From contig CAJTDN010000020.1 in the NCBI GenBank assembly GCA_910574865.1, positions 1-58,508 of the forward strand: a stretch of 58,508 nucleotides of DNA. The letters run 5' to 3'. The translations under genes and the position numbers were made by a program. Each line of letters begins with the position of its first letter. Position 1 is the first letter of the stretch. Under the pieces are notes generated by a model. The model ran no database searches, had not been told where the DNA came from, and was given only the letters and a program-made list of their open reading frames with translations. The DNA comes from Lachnospiraceae bacterium. Lineage in GTDB: Bacteria; Bacillota; Clostridia; Lachnospirales; Lachnospiraceae. Shown piece after piece: positions 42,631 to 50,700 of this stretch.

Positions 42631-45051
42631 ATGGAGAAGCGAAATAGAGAAAAATATCAGAAAATGGCGGAGGAACTGGTGGCGCAAATGACAATCGAGG
42701 AGGCGGCCTCCCAGCTGCTCCACCACGCGCCCGCCATCGAGCGGTTAAACGTGCCGGAATACAACTGGTGGAACGAGGGGCTGCACGGCCTGGCCAGGGC
42801 GGGAATCGCCACGGTCTTTCCGCAGGCCATCGGCATGGCGGCTTCCTTTGACCCGGTATTTTTAGAGGAAGAGGCACAAATCATCGCGCTGGAAACAAGG
42901 GCGAAGTACAACATGTCGCAAAAAGCCGGGGACAATGACATTTACAAGGGGCTGACCGTCTGGAGCCCCAACGTGAACATTTTCCGCGATCCCAAATGGG
43001 GGCGTGGACACGAGACTTACGGGGAGGATCCTTATCTGACCGCGCGCATGGGAGTCGCCTTTATCCGTGGCATGCAGGGAGGCGGGGATTATTTAAAAAC
43101 CGCCGCGTGCGTGAAACACCTTGCCGTGCACTCCGGTCCGGAAAACCTGCGCCACGGCTTTGACGCGCGGGTGACGGAAAAGGATTTGCGTGAAACATAC
43201 CTTCCCGCCTTCGAGGCGGCCGTGAAAGAAGGCGGCGTGGAATCCGTCATGGGCGCCTATAACCGGGTGAACGGGGAACCCTGTTGTGGCAGCGAACGTC
43301 TCCTGGTAAAAATTTTGCGGGGAGAATGGGGCTTTGACGGGCATGTGGTGTCGGATTGCTGGGCAGTCAGGGATTTCCATGAAAACCACCATTATACAGA
43401 ACGTCCGGCCCAGTCCGCCTCGCTGGCCGTGCGCATGGGCTGCGATTTAAACTGTGGCTGTACCTATGAGAACCTGCTCGCCGGATTGGAAGAGGGGCTG
43501 ATTACGGAGGAGGAAATCCGCCGCAGCGCAAAAAGGCTGTTTACCACGAGGTTTTCGCTGGGCATGTTCGATGAGAATTGTAAATATAATGAAATCCCCT
43601 ATTCGGTGGTAAATACGAAGGAGCACAAAAAAGCGGCGTTGGCGGCGGCCGAGAGGTCGCTGGTTCTATTAAAGAATGACGGCTTGCTGCCCCTCTGCAA
43701 AGACAAGGTTAAAAACATCGGGGTCATCGGTCCGAACGCTTACAGCGCGACGGCCCTTTACGGAAACTACAACGGGGATTCCGGCGAATGGATTACTAAC
43801 CTTGACGGAATCCGGCGGGAAGCCGGGGACGACATCCGCGTCTGGTACAGCGAAGGCTGCCACATTTCCAAGGAGGCGGACGACCCGCTTTGCAGGAGGG
43901 AGCGTCTTTTCGGGGAGGCCGTGGCCGTGGCAGAGGAAAGTGACGTGGTAATCCTCTGCGTCGGCCTGAACAGCGACCTGGAAGGCGAGGAAGGGGACGA
44001 GGGAAACGCGTTTGCCTCGGGCGACAAGGAGTCCCTGCTTCTTCCCGAATGCCAGCAGCGGCTCGTGGAAAAAATCATTTCCGTCGGGAAACCTGTGGTA
44101 TTGGTCATCAACAGCGGGAGCAGCCTGGACTTAAGCGCCTACGAGAACCAGGTGTCGGCCGTCATCCAGGCGTGGTATAGCGGGGAAAGAGGCGGCGAGG
44201 CACTTGCCAACGTATTGTTTGGAAAGACAAATCCGTCCGGCAAGCTGCCCGTGACGTTTTATTACGATGCGCAGCCGATGCCTGACTTCACGGATTACCA
44301 CATGGCGGGACGCACTTACCGCTACGTGGAGGCCGCGCCATGGTATCCGTTCGGTTATGGCTTGTCGTACAGTGAGTTCTCATACGATAACATATGGGCA
44401 AAGCCACAAGAAAACGGGGTGGACGTGCATGTTCGCGTGACCAACGAGGGAACGATGGACGGCGGGGAAATTACCCAGCTTTATATCCGCTATGAGGGCG
44501 AGGCGTTTGAAAAGCCGCACCACAAGCTGGCAGCTTTTGAGAGAACTGTTTTGAAAGCGGGAGAGGGGAAGGAACTGGTCTTTTGCCTGACCTCAAAAGA
44601 TTTCCTCTCCGTAAAGGAAGACGGCGAGAACGTCTTATATGAAGGAGTCTACACAATATTCGTGGGCGGCAGCCAGCCGGACGAAAGAAGCGTGGCCCTT
44701 ATGAAAAAAATGCCGCTGGCGGTCGGCATCCGTGTGAAAGGAGAAACGTTTGCCGCGGAAGGGGGGGGCGGGGCCAAGCCTTACCGTTATCCCGACCAAA
44801 ACGACTATGCTGCGAAAGTGGTGGTGCGGAAAAAGTGGGGACTTCACACGCCGTTATGCGAGATTTTCGCGGACGAACGGGCGGGCGGGATTTTAATGGA
44901 AGGGATTCCCATGCTGAAGGACGCGCCTCAACTTGCGATGCTGAAAGGCCTGGCGATGAGTTTGAAGGACATGGCGAAAATGTCCGGCGGCGTGTTTGGG
45001 CCGGAACTCATGGCTTCCCTGGAGGCAAAATTGTCCGAATTGAATGAATGA
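42631..45051 (+). CDS. GH3 glycoside hydrolase, beta-xylosidase/arabinosidase-like
   Basis: An 806-residue GH3 enzyme in normal domain order. The N-terminal YNWWNEGLHGLARAG is the marker of GH3 beta-xylosidases and bifunctional arabinofuranosidases. The barrel continues with NIFRDPKWGRGHETYGEDPY and KHLAVHSGPENLRHGFD to the nucleophile Asp242 in GHVVSDCWAV. The sandwich domain holds GLNSDLEGEEGDEGNAFASGD, and a fibronectin-III-like domain follows YPFGYGLSYSEFSYD. The last 75 residues (TPLCEIFADERAG to MAKMSGGVFGPELM) form the tail shared with the esterase. The ATG at 42631 follows GGGGAGG. It probably releases xylose from imported oligosaccharides. Confidence 0.92.
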   Translation: MEKRNREKYQKMAEELVAQMTIEEAASQLLHHAPAIERLNVPEYNWWNEGLHGLARAGIATVFPQAIGMAASFDPVFLEEEAQIIALETRAKYNMSQKAGDNDIYKGLTVWSPNVNIFRDPKWGRGHETYGEDPYLTARMGVAFIRGMQGGGDYLKTAACVKHLAVHSGPENLRHGFDARVTEKDLRETYLPAFEAAVKEGGVESVMGAYNRVNGEPCCGSERLLVKILRGEWGFDGHVVSDCWAVRDFHENHHYTERPAQSASLAVRMGCDLNCGCTYENLLAGLEEGLITEEEIRRSAKRLFTTRFSLGMFDENCKYNEIPYSVVNTKEHKKAALAAAERSLVLLKNDGLLPLCKDKVKNIGVIGPNAYSATALYGNYNGDSGEWITNLDGIRREAGDDIRVWYSEGCHISKEADDPLCRRERLFGEAVAVAEESDVVILCVGLNSDLEGEEGDEGNAFASGDKESLLLPECQQRLVEKIISVGKPVVLVINSGSSLDLSAYENQVSAVIQAWYSGERGGEALANVLFGKTNPSGKLPVTFYYDAQPMPDFTDYHMAGRTYRYVEAAPWYPFGYGLSYSEFSYDNIWAKPQENGVDVHVRVTNEGTMDGGEITQLYIRYEGEAFEKPHHKLAAFERTVLKAGEGKELVFCLTSKDFLSVKEDGENVLYEGVYTIFVGGSQPDERSVALMKKMPLAVGIRVKGETFAAEGGGGAKPYRYPDQNDYAAKVVVRKKWGLHTPLCEIFADERAGGILMEGIPMLKDAPQLAMLKGLAMSLKDMAKMSGGVFGPELMASLEAKLSELNE

Positions 45052-45060
45052 CAAAAAGAA

Positions 45061-45098
45061 GGCCACCCGGCAAGCATCACCGAATGTGTCGGGTGGCC
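45061..45098. terminator. Terminator hairpin after the GH3 pair
   Basis: GGCCACCCG (45061-45069) pairs with CGGGTGGCC (45090-45098). The A-rich sequence just before (ACAAAAAGAA) would give a T-run on the minus strand. Confidence 0.65.
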
Positions 45099-45455
45099 GA
45101 ATCATCGGCGGGATTGGCGTGATTGAGAACGACTTTCATGACAGAAAGGATCTCGCCCCCAATGTGTGCGCGGTTTATACAGAAGAGGACAGACGGGGGG
45201 ACGGGGAGCCGGACATGACGAGGATGTATGTACATAAGCAACCATGATGTAAAGAGGATTCCAAAAAGTTAAAATGAAGGTGTTGATTAAAAGAGGATTC
45301 CTTGAATTAAAAGTCAGGGTGATGAATCCGTTAAGAATGTGTTCTGGAATCGTTGTCAGAGGGTTCGGCATCGAGGCGGCACGGGACGAATACGTGGAAA
45401 ACAGCGCGGGACAGCTGGCGGCGGCCGCATTCGTGAGCGGCCGCGCCATTATCAT
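45099..45455. other. Gene-poor gap with a GC-rich palindrome
   Basis: About 350 bases without a supported gene. Two short plus-strand frames (45044-45247 and 45274-45516) have no ribosome-binding site or recognisable protein; the second contains AARDEYVENSAGQLAAAAFV, which looks protein-like and may be a remnant. GCGGCCGC occurs twice around a short loop at about 45418-45441, followed on the plus strand by a T-rich stretch, giving a terminator-like hairpin. Confidence 0.4.
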
Positions 45456-45977
45456 TTATCTTTTTGCTTTCAGGCAATCTAAAATCCGAAATGTAACCGG
45501 CTTGAATATAATATGAAAAGCATATCCGAGCATTCCGCCAGTCACGTTCGTGATGATATCCGTGATATCCGAAGACCTGCAACCATCGATGAGCGGCTGC
45601 AATATTTCGATACCCAGGCTCATCATAAAGCAGAAAAATACCGTCCTGCCAAGTCTGGCAGTCTTGTTCTGGGTTAATGGAAACAGGAAACCAAATGGCA
45701 TGGTCATGATAATGTTCAATATTACCTGTCTGGAAAAGTCACCCCTTCCCATTGAAACATCTATAAACGGCACCAAATTCATGGGTTTATAAGGATGGTT
45801 CAGGATGAACGGGAGGGATGTTATAACCGGCATCAACGTAAAATAAAGTACAAAAGAAAAATATATGTACATCAGTGTATTGACAAGCAACACATCCTTG
45901 CCTTTAAGTTTCCATTTTCTGAAGAAAACAAAAGCATATAAGAGAGCCAAAGCTGCAAAATCAATCAAGTATTTCAT
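45456..45977 (-). CDS. VanZ family membrane protein
   Basis: A 173-residue protein with five likely membrane helices. The VanZ pattern is clear: YFTLMPV after the second helix, NLVPFIDVSMGRGDF, the NIIMTMPFGFLFPL helix, and SLGIEILQPLIDGCRSSDITDIITNVTGGMLGY. VanZ-like proteins are associated with glycopeptide (teicoplanin) tolerance in vancomycin clusters, but most homologues, as here, stand alone with unknown role. The ATG at 45977 follows GAGGAGGG. Confidence 0.93.
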   Translation of the reverse strand: MKYLIDFAALALLYAFVFFRKWKLKGKDVLLVNTLMYIYFSFVLYFTLMPVITSLPFILNHPYKPMNLVPFIDVSMGRGDFSRQVILNIIMTMPFGFLFPLTQNKTARLGRTVFFCFMMSLGIEILQPLIDGCRSSDITDIITNVTGGMLGYAFHIIFKPVTFRILDCLKAKR

Positions 45978-46048
45978 GGGAACCCTCCTCAAATGTTATT
46001 TATCGGATTAAGCGGGTTCGTAACCGCATCGTTTTTATCATAGGTATC

Positions 46049-46078
46049 ATTATAGTGTGGGAAGTTGGAAATTGTCTA
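46049..46078 (-). promoter_or_regulatory. Promoter of the vanZ-like gene
   Basis: On the minus strand TAGACA (46078-46073), 18-bp spacer, TATAAT (46054-46049), about 70 bases before the start codon. Confidence 0.65.
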
Positions 46079-46113
46079 AATATTTTATTAAGAATTTTTT
46101 AATATAGAAAGGG

Positions 46114-46162
46114 TAGCGTCGTTGTACGGATTGACCGTGTTACCTTCCGTACAACGACGCTA
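46114..46162. repeat. Perfect 17-bp inverted repeat between divergent promoters
   Basis: TAGCGTCGTTGTACGGA (46114-46130) and TCCGTACAACGACGCTA (46146-46162) are exact complements around a 15-base spacer. It lies between the -35 boxes of two divergent promoters (46049-46078 minus, 46179-46207 plus) and has no adjoining T-run, so it is not a normal terminator. It could be a regulator site, a processed RNA hairpin or a small repeat element. Confidence 0.8.
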
Positions 46163-46178
46163 AGGAAAGAAAAAACGC

Positions 46179-46207
46179 TTGCAAGAGCCATGAAGTAATG
46201 CTATTCT
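46179..46207 (+). promoter_or_regulatory. Promoter of the 46253 transcript
   Basis: TTGCAA (46179-46184), 17-bp spacer, TATTCT (46202-46207), about 45 bases before the start codon at 46253. Confidence 0.55.
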
Positions 46208-46252
46208 ATTCATGGTGGTAATGAATGAAATCTGGATTTATGGAGACGGCTT

Positions 46253-46651
46253 ATGAAGTGGCTTAAAAGGCTTGGGGCCGCGCTTTTGTTTTTGCCGGTT
46301 ATGTTGGTGGTTGTTTTCGTCATATATGAAATTTTTGGCATGTGCATGAACCATATCACGACCAAAGAACAGACCGATACACTGCGTGGTAACTTGGAGA
46401 ATGAAATTTCCGATATCGAGATTGTAAATGTTTATTTGGAAACCGGGAATACGTCAGGAACCGGAAACCATGTTGACTGCTTGTCTTCCATCACGTTTTC
46501 AACAGAGATGCAAGAATCGGAAATAGAGGCTTGCATGTCAAAATATTATGTGTTTGATGAATGGGGGTGTTATGTGAGGAAGAGGGATGGGTGTTACATG
46601 ATTCAAATCATTACATCGGCTCCGTTCCCGGACAATATAGAAGGACATTAG
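46253..46651 (+). CDS. Small single-pass membrane protein of unknown function
   Basis: A 132-residue protein with a basic N-terminus (MKWLKRLG), a membrane helix at about residues 9-30 and a polar extracellular domain. That domain has four cysteines (in VDCLSS, IEACMS, WGCYV and DGCYM), so disulfides are possible. I do not recognise the family. The start follows GGAGACGG. Base use is more AT-rich than in the surrounding GH3 genes, as in the next gene, so the pair may be recently acquired. Confidence 0.65.
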   Translation: MKWLKRLGAALLFLPVMLVVVFVIYEIFGMCMNHITTKEQTDTLRGNLENEISDIEIVNVYLETGNTSGTGNHVDCLSSITFSTEMQESEIEACMSKYYVFDEWGCYVRKRDGCYMIQIITSAPFPDNIEGH

Positions 46652-46699
46652 TATCCTCCGGGGGATAATATGGATGTGTTCATCAGGGAGATTAATAAT

Positions 46700-47140
46700 A
46701 TGAATTTGATTGCAAAAGAATTTGGTGAGTTAAGTACGAAGGAATTATATGAAATTTTAAAGGCAAGGGCAAAAATATTTATAATGGAGCAAAGTATCCT
46801 TTATCAGGACATGGATGATGTTGACTATAAAAGCCTGCATTGTTTCTTTATGGAAAACGACATGGTTGCCGCGTATCTGAGGGCATTTTATAAAGAGGAT
46901 GATAAAGACGTTGTCCGGATTGGAAGAGTATTGACCTTACGACACGGGAACGGGATTGGCAGGGAGCTGATGGAACAAAGCCTGAATGTTATACGGGAAA
47001 AAACGGCATGCAGGAAAATCGGCCTGGACGCGCAAAAATACGCCGTGGGATTTTACGAAAAATTCGGGTTCAAAACAGTGTCTGATGAATACTGGGAAGC
47101 GGGAGTCTGCCATGTGGACATGGAATTGGTGTTTCACTAA
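46700..47140 (+). CDS. GNAT family N-acetyltransferase, ElaA-like
   Basis: A 146-residue acetyltransferase matching the ElaA group: FGELSTKELYEILKARAKIF, then FIMEQSILYQDMDDVD, the acetyl-CoA loop RHGNGIGRELM, and QKYAVGFYEKFGFKTVSDEY. The substrate of ElaA proteins is not established. The ATG at 46700 follows AGGGAG at a normal distance; the ATG at 46670 lacks one. It may share a transcript with the small membrane protein gene 48 bases upstream. Confidence 0.88.
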   Translation: MNLIAKEFGELSTKELYEILKARAKIFIMEQSILYQDMDDVDYKSLHCFFMENDMVAAYLRAFYKEDDKDVVRIGRVLTLRHGNGIGRELMEQSLNVIREKTACRKIGLDAQKYAVGFYEKFGFKTVSDEYWEAGVCHVDMELVFH

Positions 47141-47200
47141 AAATGCATTTGAAGGCAATGTGATAACAAAACCGCGAAATATTATCAAGGAGGTGTCTGC

Positions 47201-47734
47201 GTGAAAATCCAGGTGGTTCGAAAAAAGGCTTCCAGTCTGCGTGAACTGGGGCATGAGGAAATGGAAATCACGCCGGTGGCGACGCTTGGCGAGCTTCTGG
47301 CGGCCGTCGCCCGGGTGGAATTTGAAAAACAGCATGGAAAGGTCGACACGCAGGGAGAGACGGCGCATGACGAGAGGCCGGCCGCACAAGGGGCAGCCGT
47401 GTCGGACGGGAAACCGGGCGCTAAGGAAGGAGCAGCGCGGGGCGGAAATTTGGACGCGCAAGGCGCGATTCCATCCCGCATGGCTTATGCGGGCGAGGAG
47501 GAGCTTAAGGCAGAAGGGCGTTTGGGAAAAGTTCAGTTTGGCGAATCATACGACGACCGTCCGGGGGACTGGGAGAAGGCGCTCGGTACGTTGTTCCAGG
47601 ATTTCGAGGACGGTCTTTACCGGGTTTACATTGACGGGGAGGAATATACGGAACTGTCGGGATCGGTTTCCCTGGAGGAAAACGCGCAGGTCGTGTTTCT
47701 ACGCCTGGTCATGTTAAGCGGCCGGTTGTGGTAA
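47201..47734 (+). CDS. Possible beta-grasp (ubiquitin-like) protein linked to DUF4132
   Basis: A 177-residue protein with two conserved-looking ends joined by a Gly/Ala/Asp-rich linker (about 48-90). The N-terminus (MKIQVVRKK, MEITPVATLGELLAAVARVE) has the strand-strand-helix order of a beta-grasp fold. The C-terminus (YRVYIDGEEYTELSGSVSLE, ENAQVVFLRLVMLSG) resembles the last strands of MoaD or ubiquitin-like proteins, but there is no terminal GlyGly. I do not recognise a named family; the fold is inference. The start is GTG behind AAGGAGG. Its stop lies 14 bases before the DUF4132 gene, so the two are co-expressed. Confidence 0.6.
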   Translation: MKIQVVRKKASSLRELGHEEMEITPVATLGELLAAVARVEFEKQHGKVDTQGETAHDERPAAQGAAVSDGKPGAKEGAARGGNLDAQGAIPSRMAYAGEEELKAEGRLGKVQFGESYDDRPGDWEKALGTLFQDFEDGLYRVYIDGEEYTELSGSVSLEENAQVVFLRLVMLSGRLW

Positions 47735-47748
47735 GGAGGTGTCACGGC

Positions 47749-50700
47749 ATGGGAAACATGGATAATCAGGAAGTCGTCCGGCGGCTGAAGGAATACAACA
47801 AGACGTTGTCACGTTCTTCATGCACCGCGTTGGAAAAACAGTATGTAAAAGAAGTGGACGAGCGCGGTTACCTTTACGGGTTTAACATAAGGGAAATGGA
47901 GGCCGCCAGGGACGTGGATTCGTTTTTGCACGACGAGAGGGAATTTCGTGGCCTTTTAAAGGAACATGCTCCCAAGTTGTGCGAGTACCTAAGGCGTTTG
48001 ACGGAATTTACTTGCAACACCGGCCTGATTCGCATGGATGTGCGCAGCAAGGAGTTTCGAAGGCAGTCGGAAAAGGCGAAGCGCGCCATCGGGGCCTTTT
48101 ACATATTTTACGGGGCGGGGCTTGACATGCGCGCGCTGGTGTACGGCGAGTACCGTAATTTGTTCTACGGGTCGTACCTGGCTCCCGTCATCGCGCAGGA
48201 ACTGTTCGCGGGAAATGAAGAGGTCGTCGGTTACTGCCGGGACGTGCTGACGAGCGAGAACAACACGGCGGTCATCACGCGGGACGTGATTATCGCGATT
48301 GAACAAAGCCACAACAAGGAACTGCACGCGCTTTTGACGAATTTGTTCCTGGCCGCGAAGCTGCAGGAGGGCCTGCGCCAGAGCGTGGCGGAAACCGCCG
48401 ATGAAAATAACCTGGAATATTTTTTGGAACTTTTGGACGTGATTGACAAGGAAAACCTCTTACGCTTTTCCTCTATCCAGCGGGCGGTCCTGACGTGGAT
48501 CGGTCTTGGATACGAGGAGGCCAAGGAGAAGGACGTGCGGTACATTTTCGGGAAAATGCGTTTGTTTCTTAAGGACGAATCGGAGCGGGAAGCAAGCCTT
48601 TTAGCGACGGAAAATCCGCTGGACGTGTATCTGGCATTGTATGGCATCGGAGTTCACGACGTGGAGGAAGCGGTTCTTCGGGCAAAAGCCTTGCTTGGAA
48701 ACAATCGGCGGTTCGTGGTGGCGAGCGCGCTCATTTATCTGCGCATGACCCATTGCTTTGAAATCAGGGAGCATCTGGATTTCTTTGACAAGTTTGCCGA
48801 CGACGAGTGGATCATGGCCTTGTTTTTCGCCGAGTGTTCCCAGAAAACGTGCGGCGGCTGGAAGTTAAGCCGCGAAGAGGCCTTGCTTCTCTATCGGAAG
48901 ACGCTGGAATTTCTGGCCGCCAACGGGGCGAAAAAGGAGTATCACTCGCAAGGGTTTTCCTGGTTTTACGTGCAGATTGGCAAGGAGAATTTGTGCCATA
49001 TTCTATACGGGATTATCGAAAGCTTCCCCGAGCCGGAACTGGTGGAAGGGTATCTGCCTTACGTGGCCTCCACGCTATACTATTCACGGCTTGAAACGTT
49101 CATGGAAAAATATTTCCGCAGGGCTTCGGAGGAAAAACGGAAGGAATTTTTGCTCAAGGCGATTATCGCCTCCAACGAGAAATTGCAGGAATGGGCGGAG
49201 AAAGAATACAAGGTGCTTGAACTGTCGAAAAAGGACGTGGACGCGCTCGCGGGCAAGCTGAAGACGAAGAAGGCCTCGGCCCGCGGCCACATTGTGAATG
49301 TCTTGGCGGCGCAGGAAAAAGAACATGTGCTGGACGTTTACCATCGCTTGTCGGAATCTTCGGTCAAGACTATCCGTGAGTCGGCGGTTGAACTGCGCCG
49401 TAAGGCGGGCGGTTGTTTCTTGGACGAGCCGGAAACGGATGCAACCGGCTTTGGAAATCCGGCCGTAGATGGCGGGGATGTGCAAAATTTGCCCACGTCG
49501 GCTCAGGCCGTGCAAACCTCGTCTAAGCAGGGGGGGCTTGCGGAAGGGGCATCCGTGGCGGACAGGCGCGCCACGCCGCCACGGGCTTTCCTGGGAAGCG
49601 TGAAAATCCAGGGAAAGGAGAGCGGGTACGGGCTGTATGCGCCGGATGCCGTGCCCGAGCTTCCTTACGAGAGCCATGTGGCAACGAAGAAAAAAGGTCT
49701 CGTCATAAAGAAGGAAACTTTGGATTTGAGCGGGCTGTTCCCATGGGACAAGCGGAAGGTATCGGAATATCTCGCGCTCTGGGGCAGGCGCATTACCGAG
49801 CATGAGAACGACGAGTACGACGCGGGGCATGAGTTCCGCCAGGTGAAGGACAACCGGTTCTGGCCGGTTAACCGGGAAAAGAAGGGACTTTCGGCCTTGC
49901 CGCTCTCCGACGTGTGGCGGGCGTATTTTGCCGAGGACGAACTGAACGCGGATGAAATGTTTGAAATCCGTTTCCTTCTGGAGAGCGAGCATGACAACGT
50001 GTACCTGGAAAAAATGCTGGACGTGCCGGACGAGATGTTCACGATTGATTCGAAAGACGCGAAAGCGTGCGCGTATTTCGGGCATTTCGAGACGATATTC
50101 TCACATTATTGGCAGGAGCGCAAGGAGGCGGGGGAGCCCGTGGACGGCGGTATGCCGGCGGGAGAGCCCGTGGATGGCGAGGCACGGACGGACGTGTCCG
50201 CCGGCATATCAGGTTTTGCGGAATGCTGGTTCGAGAAGGCTTTGACGCTTTTGGAGCTTGTCAATACGCACCATAAATCGACCACGTATCAGCGGAAAGG
50301 TTACCGTGACGTGATGGAGACACATTCTGTGGCCGGTATCCGCAGCATCACGTTTTTGCGCGGGCTTCTGGATTTGACGCAGGCGGACGAGGAACATTTT
50401 CGGCGGGCGTTTCCGCTGGAACTGCAGTTGTACGCGCAATACAATTTGAAATGCGCGGAAAGCGCGGGCAGCAAGCCGGTCATCGCGCCGCTCGTGCTGG
50501 CGCGCGCGTACACGTTGGGGATGATTCCGGTCGAAGTGGTGTACGAGGGGATTCTCGACACGCATTACGACCCGGCTTCGCGAAATCCGTACGTGTACGG
50601 GGCCAATCGCGCGCACCAGTTGTTCGAAAGCTTTCGCGACGCGTACTTTGAGGGAAAAGGAATCTGGGGACGGCCGAAGTTGTCCCTAGAAGGGTATTAC

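Noticed and set aside
40942-42726. 594-codon open frame on the minus strand
   Set aside because: It is antisense to the swapped-domain GH3 gene, which has clear motifs and a strong ribosome-binding site. The composition is that of a shadow frame.
45044-45247. 67-codon open frame after the second GH3
   Set aside because: It starts inside the end of the GH3 gene and reads through the terminator hairpin. No ribosome-binding site or recognisable protein.
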